DNA of 64,000 nt from Kitasatospora sp. CB01950 (GCF_001905465.1 NZ_LISX01000005.1:465085-529084); one strand, 5' to 3'; counted from the stretch's first letter, positions 36,505 to 45,335 are shown. A program made the numbers and translations. The notes: a model not told the origin generated them from the sequence alone.

Positions 36505-36909
36505 GTGATCGTGGTGGACGCTTCCGCAGTGGTGCTCTCGCTCGCCGACCAGGGCCCGCGGGGGGCCGCGGCCCGGGCCGCGCTGGCCGCCGACCTCGAC
36601 TGGGTCGCGCCCGAGCATGTGCTGATCGAGGTGATGCAGTCGCTGCGCGGCCTCTACCTCGCCAAGGAGGTCACCGCCGAGCAGGCGGCCGAAGTCGCCC
36701 GGCGGCTGCCGGAGTTGCCCATCCGCAAGGTGGAGCTCGCCCCGCTGCTCGGCCGGATCTGGGAGCTCAAGGACAACCTGACCCCGGACGACGCCGCCTA
36801 CGTCGCGGTCGCCGAACAGTGCGGCGCCCCGCTGATCACCGCCGACCTGCGCCTGATGCGCGCCAGCGGGCCGCGCTGCGAGATCCGCGGCATCACCGCC
36901 GCCGGCTGA
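36505..36909 (+). CDS. PIN-domain protein, VapC-like, without adjacent antitoxin
   Basis: This is a predicted Mg-dependent ribonuclease. The 134-residue protein has the four acidic residues of the PIN active site: Asp5 in IVVDASA, Glu42, Asp95/96 in TPDDAAYVAVA and Asp114 in ITADLRL. VapC toxins of this size normally follow a small VapB antitoxin gene. Here the 100 bp upstream contain no small reading frame with a ribosome binding site. It may be a solitary toxin, pair with an antitoxin elsewhere, or be a domesticated nuclease. The GTG start at 36505 follows a weak ribosome binding site. Confidence 0.85.
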   Translation: MIVVDASAVVLSLADQGPRGAAARAALAADLDWVAPEHVLIEVMQSLRGLYLAKEVTAEQAAEVARRLPELPIRKVELAPLLGRIWELKDNLTPDDAAYVAVAEQCGAPLITADLRLMRASGPRCEIRGITAAG

Positions 36910-37049
36910 CGGGCTTGCCGGGCCCCGGCGGCGTCGGAGCGTTCTCGTACGGGTGACTGCGGGCGGTGCTGCGGCACGGCGGCGTGCGGGCGGGGTGCCC
37001 GGCGGCCACCGTGGGCGGTGTTCCCTGACAGCCCGTCGGAAGGTCCGCG

Positions 37050-37598
37050 ATGCCCCTGTCCTCCGCCGCCGGCGCACTGCTGATGCCGCTCGCACTGCTG
37101 CCGATCGGCCCGCCCGAGGCCCCCGGACCCGGCGGGGCGACCGCCGGGACCGTACCCGACCAGGTGGTGAACGCCCAGTTCGACCGCGCCGACGGCTTCG
37201 TCCCCGCCCGGGCGGTCACCCACGCACCCGACCTGGTGCCGTACGGCGCGCAGGTGCGGGTCACCGTCCACCGGGAGGAGGGCCGGACGACCGTCGCGGT
37301 GGAACTCGCCGGCGTGGCCGGCCCGCACGAGTTCCCGGCGCACGTGCACACCGGCTACTGCGGCGTCGACCCGGCGGCGTCCGGCCCGCACTACCAGCAC
37401 GTGGCGAACGCGGACTCCGCGGACAACGAGGTGCGGATGACGGTGCACACCGACGCCGGCGGGGCCGGCCACGCCTCGGCGACCGTCCCCTGGGCGTTCC
37501 GGCCCGACGGCGCGCACTCGCTGGTGCTGCACGCCGGCACCGACGCGGGCCGGCACGCCGCCGCCGACCGGGTGGGCTGCGTCGACGTCGACTTCTGA
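37050..37598 (+). CDS. Cu/Zn superoxide dismutase-like protein
   Basis: The 182-residue protein follows the SodC fold pattern. HVHTGYCG gives the first copper histidines and the disulphide Cys, GPHYQHVAN is the bridging His region, SLVLHAG carries the last copper His and VGCVDV the second Cys. The zinc loop is short and its ligands are not clear, so full activity is uncertain. The N-terminus is hydrophobic (3-19) but lacks the basic residues of a good signal peptide; it may still be exported. GGAAGG precedes the ATG at 37050. It converges with argF. Confidence 0.7.
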   Translation: MPLSSAAGALLMPLALLPIGPPEAPGPGGATAGTVPDQVVNAQFDRADGFVPARAVTHAPDLVPYGAQVRVTVHREEGRTTVAVELAGVAGPHEFPAHVHTGYCGVDPAASGPHYQHVANADSADNEVRMTVHTDAGGAGHASATVPWAFRPDGAHSLVLHAGTDAGRHAAADRVGCVDVDF

Positions 37599-37619
37599 GC
37601 CCGCCCTCGGGCCCGGGGG

Positions 37620-38621
37620 TCAGGAACCGAGGGTGGCCACCATCACGGCCTTGATGGTGTGCAGGCGGTTCTCGGCCTGGTCGAAGACCACGGAGTGCGC
37701 CGACTCGAAGAGTTCGTCGGTGCACTCCAGTTCGGCCATGCCGGTGAGTTCGAACATCTGCCGGCCGATCTCGGTGCCGAGGTCGTGGTACGCGGGCAGG
37801 CAGTGCAGGAACTTGACCGCCGGGTTCCCGGTGGCGCGCACCGTGTCCATGGAGACCTGGTAGGGCTTCAGCAGGGCGATCCGCTCGGCCCAGACCTCCT
37901 TGGGCTCGCCCATCGACACCCAAACGTCGGTGTACAGGAAGTCCGCGCCCGCGACGCCCGCCGCGACGTCCTCGGTCAGCGTGATCAGGGCGCCGCTGGC
38001 CTCGGCCAGGGTGTGGGCGGCCTTCTGGACCTCCTCCGACGGCCACAGCTGCGCCGGGGCGACGATCCGGATGTCCATGCCCAGCAGCGCGCCGGTGACC
38101 AGCAGCGAATTGCCCATGTTGGAGCGGGCGTCGCCGAGGTAGACCAGCGTGGTCTCGTTCAGCGGCTTGGTGGCGTGCTCCTGGATGGTGAGCACGTCGG
38201 CCAGCATCTGGGTGGGGTGCCACTCGTCGGTCAGGCCGTTCCATACCGGGACACCCGCGTGGGCGGCCAGTTCCTCGACGATCTCCTGGCCGTCGCCCCG
38301 GTACTCGATGCCGTCGAACATCCGGCCCAGCACCCGGGCGGTGTCCTTCACCGACTCCTTGTGGCCCATCTGCGACCCGGCCGGGTCGAGGTACGTGGTG
38401 GACGCGCCCTGGTCGTGGGCCGCCACCTCGAACGCGCAGCGGGTGCGGGTGGAGGTCTTGGCGAAGATCAGGGCGATGTTCTTTCCCTTCAGCCGCGGCT
38501 GCTCCGTCCCCGCGTACTTGGCCGCCTTGAGCTGCGCCGCGAGGTCGACCAGGTGACGGAACTCCTGGGGAGTGAAGTCGGTCTCCTTGAGGAAGTGCCT
38601 GTTCCGGAGGTTGAACGCCAT
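37620..38621 (-). CDS. argF: Ornithine carbamoyltransferase
   Basis: This enzyme joins ornithine and carbamoyl phosphate to give citrulline in arginine synthesis. The 333-residue protein has the carbamoyl phosphate site STRTR (57-61), the HPTQMLAD motif, the ornithine-binding SMG loop (VWVSMGEP) and HCLPAYHD with the catalytic Cys. It could be a catabolic ArcB instead; the absence of arcA/arcC neighbours favours the biosynthetic role. It is not in an argCJBDR cluster. An ARG-box-like sequence lies at 38675-38688, 54 bp upstream, consistent with ArgR control. Confidence 0.93.
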   Translation of the reverse strand: MAFNLRNRHFLKETDFTPQEFRHLVDLAAQLKAAKYAGTEQPRLKGKNIALIFAKTSTRTRCAFEVAAHDQGASTTYLDPAGSQMGHKESVKDTARVLGRMFDGIEYRGDGQEIVEELAAHAGVPVWNGLTDEWHPTQMLADVLTIQEHATKPLNETTLVYLGDARSNMGNSLLVTGALLGMDIRIVAPAQLWPSEEVQKAAHTLAEASGALITLTEDVAAGVAGADFLYTDVWVSMGEPKEVWAERIALLKPYQVSMDTVRATGNPAVKFLHCLPAYHDLGTEIGRQMFELTGMAELECTDELFESAHSVVFDQAENRLHTIKAVMVATLGS

Positions 38622-38674
38622 ACCGGTCTCCTGGGTCGGTCAACGGGCTGAGACGGGAAGTGTATACGAGTCGT

Positions 38675-38688
38675 CGAATAATCATGCA
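38675..38688 (-). promoter_or_regulatory. Possible ARG box (ArgR operator) ahead of argF
   Basis: On the minus strand TGCAT-GATT-ATTCG matches the ArgR pattern TGAAT-WWWW-ATTCA at 8 of 10 half-site positions. It lies within an unusually A/T-rich 35 bp stretch. Confidence 0.5.
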
Positions 38689-38816
38689 ATGGCGGGGCTG
38701 TTGTGCGGGCACCGGAGGTCCGCACAACAGGCCCGCGCGAGGCCCGAACGGGGCCTCGCGCGGACTGTCCGGGGCACGGCCGGCCCGAACGGGGCACGGC
38801 CTGGGCCCGGCCGGGG

Positions 38817-41465
38817 TCAGAGTCGGGGGTCGACCGGCTCGGACTCCAGTGCCAGCACCGCGAACACCGCCTCGTGCACCCGCCAGAGCGGCTCGCCGGC
38901 CGCCAGCCGGTCCAGTGCCTCCAGGCCGAGCGCGTACTCGCGCTGGGCGAGCGAGCGCTTGTGGCCCAGCGAGCGCTGCCGGAGCCGGTCCAGCCGCCGG
39001 ATGTAGTCCGGGCCGTAGATGATCCGCAGGTACTCGCGCCCGCGCACCTTCAGACCGGGCTGGACCGGTCGCCCGCTGCCGTCCCGCTGCAGTGCCTCGA
39101 CCGGCTTGACCACCATGCCCTCGCCGCCCGCGCCGGTCAGCTCCTCCCACCAGGCGACGGCCGCGGCCGTCGAGGCCTCGTCCTCGGTGTCGACCAGCAT
39201 CCGCCCGGTGCGGTGCAGCACCGGGGTGCCGCCGCCGCTCTCCTCCGCGAGCCGGTGGTCGGCGGCGACCAGCCGGTCGATCAGGTCGAGGTGCTCGGTG
39301 TGCGGGCGCAGCGCCAGGTTGGCGCCCTCGGCGGCGAGCAGCTGGAACGGGGCCAGCCGGATGCCGTCCAGGCCCTCGGTCGGCCAGCAGTAGCGCCGGT
39401 ACGCCTCGGTGAACGCCAGCGCGTCGGCGGTGCGCTCCTGCTGGCGGCCGGTCAGCTCCGCCACGTCCAGTCCGCGGGCGGCGGCCTTGGCGAGGGCGTC
39501 GAGCGCGACGGGCAGGGCGGCGCCGGCGGCCGCGCCGACCGCGGCGTACTGGCGGCGCAGCAGGTCGACGGCCTTCAGCGACCAGGGCATCAGCTCGGCG
39601 TCCAACAGCAGCCAGCCGGTGTCGAGTTCGTCGAACAGGCCGGACTGCTCGGCGGCGGCCCGCAGCCGGTCGAGTATCGCGCCGGTGAGCTGTTCGTCGG
39701 ACAGGAAGGCGCGGCCGGTCCTGGTCCAGATCGCGCCCGGACCGGGCAGGCCGAAGCGCTTGTCCAGCGCGGCGTCGTCCCGGGCGACCAGGACCACGGC
39801 GCGCGAGCCCATGTGCTTCTCCTCGCAGATCACCTGCCGCACCCCGTCGTGCCGGTAGGCGAGGAACGCCTCCTCGGGGTGCTCCAGCAGGCCTTCGCGG
39901 CGGGAGGTCGGCGAGGGCGCCATGGTCGGCGGCAGGTAGGCGAGCAGTCGCGGGTCGAGCGCGAAGCGGCTCATCACCTCCAGCGCGGCGGCGGCGTTCT
40001 CCTCCCGGACTGCGACGTTGCCGAGCGTGCCGGTCTCCACCACGCGGCGGCCGGCCACGTCGGCGAGGTCCAGCGGACGGCCTTCCCGGCCGCCGGGCGC
40101 GTCCTGGTGCAGCGGGCGGACCGGCTCGTACCACTCCTGTTCGGCGGGCACGCCGACGATCTCCCGCTCCGGGTAGCGCAGCGCGGTGAGGCTGCCGCCG
40201 AAGACGCAGCCGGTGTCGAGGCAGATGGTGTTGTTGAGGAAGCTCGCCACCGGCACCGGGGTGTGGCCGTAGACCACCAGGGCGCGGCCGCGGTACTCCT
40301 CGGCCCACGGGTAGCGCACCGGCAGGCCGTACTCGTCGGTCTCGCCGGTGGTGTCGCCGTACAGCGCGTGCGAGCGGACCCGGCCGGAGGCACGGCCGTG
40401 GAACTTCTCCGGCAGGCCGGCGTGGCAGACCACCAGCGCGCCGCCGTCCAGCAGGTAGTGGCTGACCAGACCGCGCATGAACTCCCGCACCTGGGCGCGG
40501 AACTCCTCGCTCTCGCCGGCGAGCTGGTCGATGGTCTCCTGCAGGCCGTGCGAGACGGTGACCTTGCGGCCGTCCATCCAGCGGCCGAGCTTGTTCTCGT
40601 GGTTGCCGGGCACGCAGAGGGCGTGGCCGGCCGCGACCATGCCCATCACCAGGCGCAGCACGCCCGGGCTGTCCGGGCCGCGGTCGACCAGGTCGCCGAC
40701 GAACACCGCGGTGCGGCCCTCGGGGTGCGCGGCGTCGACCGGGCGGCCCTGGTCGTCGCGGGTGATCGCGTAGCCGAGACGGTCGAGCAGGGTCTCCAGC
40801 TCGGAGCGGCAGCCGTGGATGTCGCCGACGATGTCGAACGGTCCGGTCAGGTGCCGCAGGTCGTTGTACCGCTTCTCCGGGACGATCTCGGCGTGCTCGA
40901 TCTCCTCGACCCCGCGCAGCACGTGCACCTTGCGGAAGCCCTCGCGTTCCAGGCCGCGCAGCGAGCGCCGCAGGTCGCGCTGGTGACGGGGGATCACGTG
41001 CGCCGGCAGCTGCCGGTCCGGCCGGGCCCGGTTGCGTTCGGCGCACACCTCGGCGGGCACGTCCAGCACGATCGCGATCGGCAGCACGTTGTGCTCCCGG
41101 GCGAGCGCGATCAGATCGCGCCGGGCGTGCTGCTGGACATTGGTGGCGTCGACCACGGTGAGCCGGCCGGCCGCAAGGCGCTTGCCAACGACGTAGTGCA
41201 GCACGTCGAAGGCGTCGGCCGAGGCGGACTGGTCGTTCTCGTCGTCGGAGACCAGCCCACGGCAGAAGTCCGAGGAGACCACCTGGGTGGGCAGGAAGTG
41301 CTTCCGGGCGAAGCTGGACTTGCCGGAGCCGGTGCTCCCGATCAGCACCACCAACGAGACGTCGGTGACGGGGAGGCGCCGACCGGCCGGGAGGCCGGCC
41401 TCCGGGGTCTCGGCCTCCGGGGTCTCGGCCGCCGGGTTCTGGTCCGCGGGGGATTCGGTGGTCAT
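38817..41465 (-). CDS. pnkp: Polynucleotide kinase-phosphatase of the bacterial Pnkp/Hen1 RNA repair system
   Basis: Pnkp heals and seals broken RNA: it removes 2',3'-cyclic phosphates, phosphorylates 5'-OH ends and ligates. The 882-residue protein has three domains. The first is a 5' kinase with P-loop GSTGSGKSSF (43-52). The second is a binuclear metallophosphatase (DIHG 215-218, GDLVDRGP 257-264, GNHE 287-290, and later CHAG and GHTPV). The third is an adenylyltransferase/ligase domain with the lysine motif EEKHMGS (Lys550) and GEGMVVKP. An extra 33-residue Glu/Pro/Ala-rich leader precedes the kinase. Its start overlaps the hen1 stop by four bases (ATGA), so the two are translated together. 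Such systems repair tRNAs cut by ribotoxins. Confidence 0.97.
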   Translation of the reverse strand: MTTESPADQNPAAETPEAETPEAGLPAGRRLPVTDVSLVVLIGSTGSGKSSFARKHFLPTQVVSSDFCRGLVSDDENDQSASADAFDVLHYVVGKRLAAGRLTVVDATNVQQHARRDLIALAREHNVLPIAIVLDVPAEVCAERNRARPDRQLPAHVIPRHQRDLRRSLRGLEREGFRKVHVLRGVEEIEHAEIVPEKRYNDLRHLTGPFDIVGDIHGCRSELETLLDRLGYAITRDDQGRPVDAAHPEGRTAVFVGDLVDRGPDSPGVLRLVMGMVAAGHALCVPGNHENKLGRWMDGRKVTVSHGLQETIDQLAGESEEFRAQVREFMRGLVSHYLLDGGALVVCHAGLPEKFHGRASGRVRSHALYGDTTGETDEYGLPVRYPWAEEYRGRALVVYGHTPVPVASFLNNTICLDTGCVFGGSLTALRYPEREIVGVPAEQEWYEPVRPLHQDAPGGREGRPLDLADVAGRRVVETGTLGNVAVREENAAAALEVMSRFALDPRLLAYLPPTMAPSPTSRREGLLEHPEEAFLAYRHDGVRQVICEEKHMGSRAVVLVARDDAALDKRFGLPGPGAIWTRTGRAFLSDEQLTGAILDRLRAAAEQSGLFDELDTGWLLLDAELMPWSLKAVDLLRRQYAAVGAAAGAALPVALDALAKAAARGLDVAELTGRQQERTADALAFTEAYRRYCWPTEGLDGIRLAPFQLLAAEGANLALRPHTEHLDLIDRLVAADHRLAEESGGGTPVLHRTGRMLVDTEDEASTAAAVAWWEELTGAGGEGMVVKPVEALQRDGSGRPVQPGLKVRGREYLRIIYGPDYIRRLDRLRQRSLGHKRSLAQREYALGLEALDRLAAGEPLWRVHEAVFAVLALESEPVDPRL

Positions 41466-43150
41466 CGGTTCGCGCTCCCTTCGAGGGCGAGGTCGTTCGA
41501 CGGGGTGCCGGTGCCGGCCGCGGTGTCAGCCTTGGCGGTGTCGGTCTTGGCGAGCTCGGCGGTGTCGGCGGGCTCGGCGAGGCGGAAGTGGGCGAGCTGG
41601 GTGGGCGCGCCGACCTCCGGGTCGAGCGGGCCGACCGGTTCGAACGCGACCGTGTAGCCGTAGCTGTCGGCCACCTGCTCCGCCCAGGCGGTGAACTCGG
41701 CCCGGCTCCACTCGAACCGGTGGTCGCCGTGCCGGACGTGCCCGGCGGGCAGGCTCTCCCAGCGCACGTTGTACTCGACGTTCGGTGTGGTGACCACGAC
41801 CGCGGCGGGCCGGGCCGCGCCGAACACGGCGTACTCCAGCGCGGGCAGCCGGGGCAGGTCGAGGTGCTCGATCACCTCGCACAGCACCGCCGCGTCGTAG
41901 CCCTTCAGCCGGGCGTCGGTGTACGTCAGCGCGCCCTGGACCAGCCGCACCCGGCGCGCCTGACGCTCCGGCATCCGGTCCAGCCGCAGCCGGCGGGCGG
42001 CGATCGTCAGCGCCCGGGAGGAGACGTCCACTCCGACCACCTCGGTCACCCGGGGCTCCTTGAGCAGTGCGCCCACCAACTCGCCCTGGCCGCAGCCCAG
42101 GTCGAGCACCCGGGCGGCGCCGGTGCCGGCCAGCGCGGCCAGGATCGCCGTGCGCCGCTGGACGGCCAGCGACTCACTGCGGCCGGCCGCCTCCTCGACG
42201 GCGGGCGGCTCGACGGCGGGCGGCTCCGGCTGCGGTTCGCCGGTCGGTGCCGCCTGCGCCGGGGTCGACGCATCGTCGGTCGGGAGTTCGGTCTCCACGT
42301 CCGTGGTCGGGTCGGTGGCGGTCACCTCCTCCGGGGTGTCGGGGACGGCGTTGTCGAGTTCCTCGGCCTCGCGGTCGTCGGCCTCGGCCAGCCGGGCCAG
42401 GGCGAGGCGTTCCATCGCGAGCCGGGTCAGCGACCAGCGGCGGGACAGGTAGCGGCGGGTGATCAGGGCGCGTTCGGGGTGGTCGGCGAGCCAGCCCTGA
42501 CCGGCCGCCAGCAGCTTGTCGACCTCGTCGGGCGCGACCCAGTAGTGCTTGGCGCCGTCCAGCACCGGCAGCAGCACGTACAGGTGCTGCAGGGCGTCGG
42601 CGAGCCGCAGTGTGCCGGTGAGTTCGAGCCGCACGTACCGGGAGTCGCCCCACTCGGGGAAGGACTCGTCCAGCGGGACGCACGTCGCTTCGACCTGCCA
42701 GCCCAGCGGGGCGAACAGCCGCTCCACCAGGGCCGGCCCGTCGCCGGCCACCGGGACGGCGGGCAGCGCGATCCGCAACGGCATGGCGCGGCCGGGCAGT
42801 TCGGGCCGGTGCCCGCACTCGCCCTTCATCGCGGACCGGAACACCGTGCGCAGCGCCACCGCGAGCAGCGAGGACGCGGCGTACGGCCGGTCGTTGACGT
42901 ACTCGGCGAGCGCCAGGTCGGGCGAGCCGGAGCGGCCCTTGCCCCGGCCTTGGCGCAGCAGCGCCGCAGGGTCGACTTCCAGCAGCAGCGCGGCGGTGCA
43001 CGCGTCTTCCCCGGACTCGGGGTAGAAGACGTGCGCGGTGCCGTGCGCGGTGGTGAACCGCTGCACCTTGTCGGGGTGCTTGTGCAGGAGGAAGCCCAGG
43101 TCGGATGCAGGGTTCTCGGCGGTGCCGGTGGTGGATATCGATACGAACAC
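41462..43150 (-). CDS. hen1: 3' terminal RNA ribose 2'-O-methyltransferase Hen1
   Basis: Bacterial Hen1 methylates the 2'-OH at the broken 3' end before sealing, so the repaired RNA resists a second cut. Its N-terminal half also activates the Pnkp ligase. The 562-residue protein has the bacterial N-terminal domain (1-260). An unusual acidic/proline-rich insert (about 262-325) follows, then a class I methyltransferase domain with LDLGCGQGELVG (349-360) and the Mn-binding CEVIEHLD motif (Glu425, Glu428, His429). The insert makes it longer than the roughly 460-residue clostridial enzyme. It is first in the hen1-pnkp operon and divergent from dapD. Confidence 0.96.
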   Translation of the reverse strand: MFVSISTTGTAENPASDLGFLLHKHPDKVQRFTTAHGTAHVFYPESGEDACTAALLLEVDPAALLRQGRGKGRSGSPDLALAEYVNDRPYAASSLLAVALRTVFRSAMKGECGHRPELPGRAMPLRIALPAVPVAGDGPALVERLFAPLGWQVEATCVPLDESFPEWGDSRYVRLELTGTLRLADALQHLYVLLPVLDGAKHYWVAPDEVDKLLAAGQGWLADHPERALITRRYLSRRWSLTRLAMERLALARLAEADDREAEELDNAVPDTPEEVTATDPTTDVETELPTDDASTPAQAAPTGEPQPEPPAVEPPAVEEAAGRSESLAVQRRTAILAALAGTGAARVLDLGCGQGELVGALLKEPRVTEVVGVDVSSRALTIAARRLRLDRMPERQARRVRLVQGALTYTDARLKGYDAAVLCEVIEHLDLPRLPALEYAVFGAARPAAVVVTTPNVEYNVRWESLPAGHVRHGDHRFEWSRAEFTAWAEQVADSYGYTVAFEPVGPLDPEVGAPTQLAHFRLAEPADTAELAKTDTAKADTAAGTGTPSNDLALEGSANR

Positions 43151-43251
43151 CCGGTCGAGTATGGCTGTTGGGCCTGTACGGGGGCATTAGGTTTTGTCCG
43201 TCCGGTGAGCGTGTTGGTCAGTCCTTGCCCCGATTGGTTAACGTGCGGGAT

Positions 43252-44241
43252 GTGACTGCTGAGACCTCCACTTCCACGAACGGCGCGGTGGCCGTCGGCC
43301 TGGCGACCGTCGCCGCCGACGGCACCGTCCTCGACACCTGGTTCCCCTCCCCCGAGCTGGCCGCCGCTCCCGGCCCGTCCGGCACCGTCCGGCTGAGCGC
43401 CGAGGAGGCCGAGCAGGCGCTCGGCGCGGGCGCCTCCGAGGCGCTGCGCGTCGACGCGCGGCGCGGCGTCGAGGTGGTGGCGGTGCGCACCGTGATCTCC
43501 TCGCTGGACGAGAAGCCGCTGGACGCGCACGACGTCTACCTGCGCCTGCACCTGCTCTCCACCCGCCTGGTGAAGCCGCACGGCCAGAACCTGGACGGCA
43601 TCTTCGGCCTGCTGGCGAACGTCGCCTGGACGTCGATCGGCCCGGTGCCGGTGGGCAACGTGGAGCAGGCCCGGCTGGCGGTGCGCGCCCAGGGCGGGCA
43701 GCTCGCCGTGTACGGCATCGACAAGTTCCCGCGGATGACCGACTACGTGGCGCCGAGCGGAGTGCGCGTCGCGCACGCCGACCGGGTACGCCTCGGCGCG
43801 CACCTGGCCGAGGGCACCACCGTGATGCACGAGGGCTTCGTCAACTTCAACGCCGGCACCCTGGGCACCTCCATGGTCGAGGGCCGGATCAGCGCGGGCG
43901 TGGTGGTCGGCGACCACAGCGACATCGGCGGCGGCGCCTCGATCATGGGCACCCTGTCCGGTGGCGGCCAGCAGACCGTCTCGGTGGGCGAGCGCTGCCT
44001 GCTGGGTGCCAACGCGGGCATCGGCATCTCGCTGGGCAACGACTGCGTGGTCGAGGCGGGCCTGTACGTCACCGCCGGCACCCGGGTCACCACCCCGGAC
44101 GGCACGGTGGCGAAGGCGGTGGAGCTGTCCGGCCAGGACAACCTGCTGTTCCGTCGCAACTCGCAGTCCGGCGCGGTCGAGGTGATCGCCCGCTCCGGTT
44201 CGTGGGGCGGCCTGAACGCGGATCTGCACTCGCACAACTGA
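43252..44241 (+). CDS. dapD: 2,3,4,5-tetrahydropyridine-2,6-dicarboxylate N-succinyltransferase
   Basis: DapD carries out the succinyl-CoA-dependent step of the lysine/diaminopimelate pathway. The 329-residue protein is of the actinobacterial DapD type: a helical N-terminal domain, then a left-handed beta helix with hexapeptide repeats (for example VMHEGFVNFNAGTLG, VVVGDHSDIGGGASIMG, CLLGANAGIGISLG) and a conserved C-terminus. The GTG at 43252 was chosen by family length; a CGGGA box lies close upstream. The usual partner dapE is not adjacent. Two tandem hairpins at 44257-44303 end the transcript. Confidence 0.95.
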   Translation: MTAETSTSTNGAVAVGLATVAADGTVLDTWFPSPELAAAPGPSGTVRLSAEEAEQALGAGASEALRVDARRGVEVVAVRTVISSLDEKPLDAHDVYLRLHLLSTRLVKPHGQNLDGIFGLLANVAWTSIGPVPVGNVEQARLAVRAQGGQLAVYGIDKFPRMTDYVAPSGVRVAHADRVRLGAHLAEGTTVMHEGFVNFNAGTLGTSMVEGRISAGVVVGDHSDIGGGASIMGTLSGGGQQTVSVGERCLLGANAGIGISLGNDCVVEAGLYVTAGTRVTTPDGTVAKAVELSGQDNLLFRRNSQSGAVEVIARSGSWGGLNADLHSHN

Positions 44242-44256
44242 TCTCCTTTCGGCTCG

Positions 44257-44303
44257 CGTCCCGGCTTCGGGACGTCCCCGCTCGGCGCTGTAGCCGAGCG
44301 GGG
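44257..44303 (+). terminator. Tandem hairpins after dapD
   Basis: CGTCCCG-GCTT-CGGGACG is followed at once by CCCCGCTCGGC-N6-GCCGAGCGGGG. Together they form a plausible terminator about 15 bp after the stop. Confidence 0.75.
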
Positions 44304-44429
44304 GCCGGGCTCGCAAACTCGGCTCACCCCTGGGGCTGACCGGGCCCCGCGGTTGGACCGCTACGGGTGGTCCCGGGTGACCGCGCACGGCGGGGACTCG
44401 TTGGACCGGCGGCGTCGACCCCCGGCGCT

Positions 44430-45335
44430 TCACCCCGCACCACCGAGCTGAAGGGGCCCCCTCATGTCCGAGCCCTGGACCGAGCCGCCCACCACGGGCA
44501 CCCCCACGGGCGGCGTGCCCGTCACCACCAAGTCGCTGCTGGAGCAGATGCAGGAGCTGCTCGCCTCGATCAACACCGACCTGGCCGGACTCGACTCCGA
44601 CCTGCGGGACACCGCACCCGCACCCCGGAGCGAGCCGGACGACTCGGCCCGCGACTGAGCGCACGCCACCGGGACCGGCGGGCCCAGCGGGACCACGAGC
44701 CTCGGCTCCTCCCGCCGGGCCCCGCCCGGCATCACGGCCTCCCCGGCTTCCGCCTCCCCGTCTTCCGCTGCCTCGGCTTCCGCTGCGTCCACGTCCTCGG
44801 AAGACGCCTCGTCGGCCGCCGTCGTCCGCTGCTGCTCGCGCAGCAACTCGGCGACCAGATCCCGGCATTCGGAGCTCGCGTCGAGCCCGTCGATGCACGT
44901 CCAGTACAGGCTCTCGGTCTCCGCTCCGCAGGCCAGCACCACCAGGTTCTCGCCGGTCTCCTCCAACAGCCCGGCCAGCTCCACCAGGACCGGTTCCAGC
45001 TCGCCGAGCTCGGTGAGCCGCTCGACCGGCCCCGGCCCGGACCTACCGCCGAGCCTCTGCACCGGCCCGCCGCCGAGCCGGCCACCGAACCCGTGGAGGC
45101 CGGGATCGTGGAGGCCGGGATCGGGCGGCTGTCGCAGGCAGCTCGCGGTGTGCCCGCCGGCCTCCGAGAGCAGCTGCCCCAGGGTGGCGAACTGCTCGCC
45201 GTCGTGGTCGGCGATCCGCGCCCCGACGGCCTCGATGGCCAACCCGGACCGGCAGGCCCGGTACAGGATCTCCCTGGCCCCCCGGGCCTCGGCCAGGTCC
45301 TGCCGGACGGTCTTGATCAGTCGCAGTGCCTCCAT
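44430..45335 (-). CDS. DUF6099-like protein with an anomalous C-terminal extension
   Basis: The first roughly 200 residues look like a real gene: MEALRLIKTVRQDLAEARGA, a conserved-looking helical core, and an acidic Ala/Glu-rich tail near 185-205. I tentatively assign it to DUF6099, a Streptomyces family of unknown function. After the acidic tail the frame stays open for about 95 further codons rich in Ser/Val/Pro/Gly. That part lies exactly antisense to the 64-codon plus-strand gene at 44464 and does not look like coding sequence. The true stop may have been lost through an indel in the CT-rich repeat at about 44740-44790: one frame over, a TGA occurs near 44730. Confidence 0.6.
   Translation of the reverse strand: MEALRLIKTVRQDLAEARGAREILYRACRSGLAIEAVGARIADHDGEQFATLGQLLSEAGGHTASCLRQPPDPGLHDPGLHGFGGRLGGGPVQRLGGRSGPGPVERLTELGELEPVLVELAGLLEETGENLVVLACGAETESLYWTCIDGLDASSECRDLVAELLREQQRTTAADEASSEDVDAAEAEAAEDGEAEAGEAVMPGGARREEPRLVVPLGPPVPVACAQSRAESSGSLRGAGAVSRRSESSPARSVLIEASSSCICSSSDLVVTGTPPVGVPVVGGSVQGSDMRGPLQLGGAG
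44464..44658 (+). CDS. Small acidic protein, 64 residues
   Basis: The product starts MSEPWTEPPTTGTPTGGVPV and has a short amphipathic helix (about 22-46, KSLLEQMQELLASINTDLAG) and an acidic tail. GAAGGGG stands about seven bases before the ATG, and G or C fills nearly every third codon position, so translation is plausible. It lies 220 bp after dapD on the same strand and is nested antisense in the 3' part of the minus-strand frame 44430-45335. No known family is recognised. If the minus-strand gene truly ends near 44730 there is no conflict. Confidence 0.55.
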   Translation: MSEPWTEPPTTGTPTGGVPVTTKSLLEQMQELLASINTDLAGLDSDLRDTAPAPRSEPDDSARD

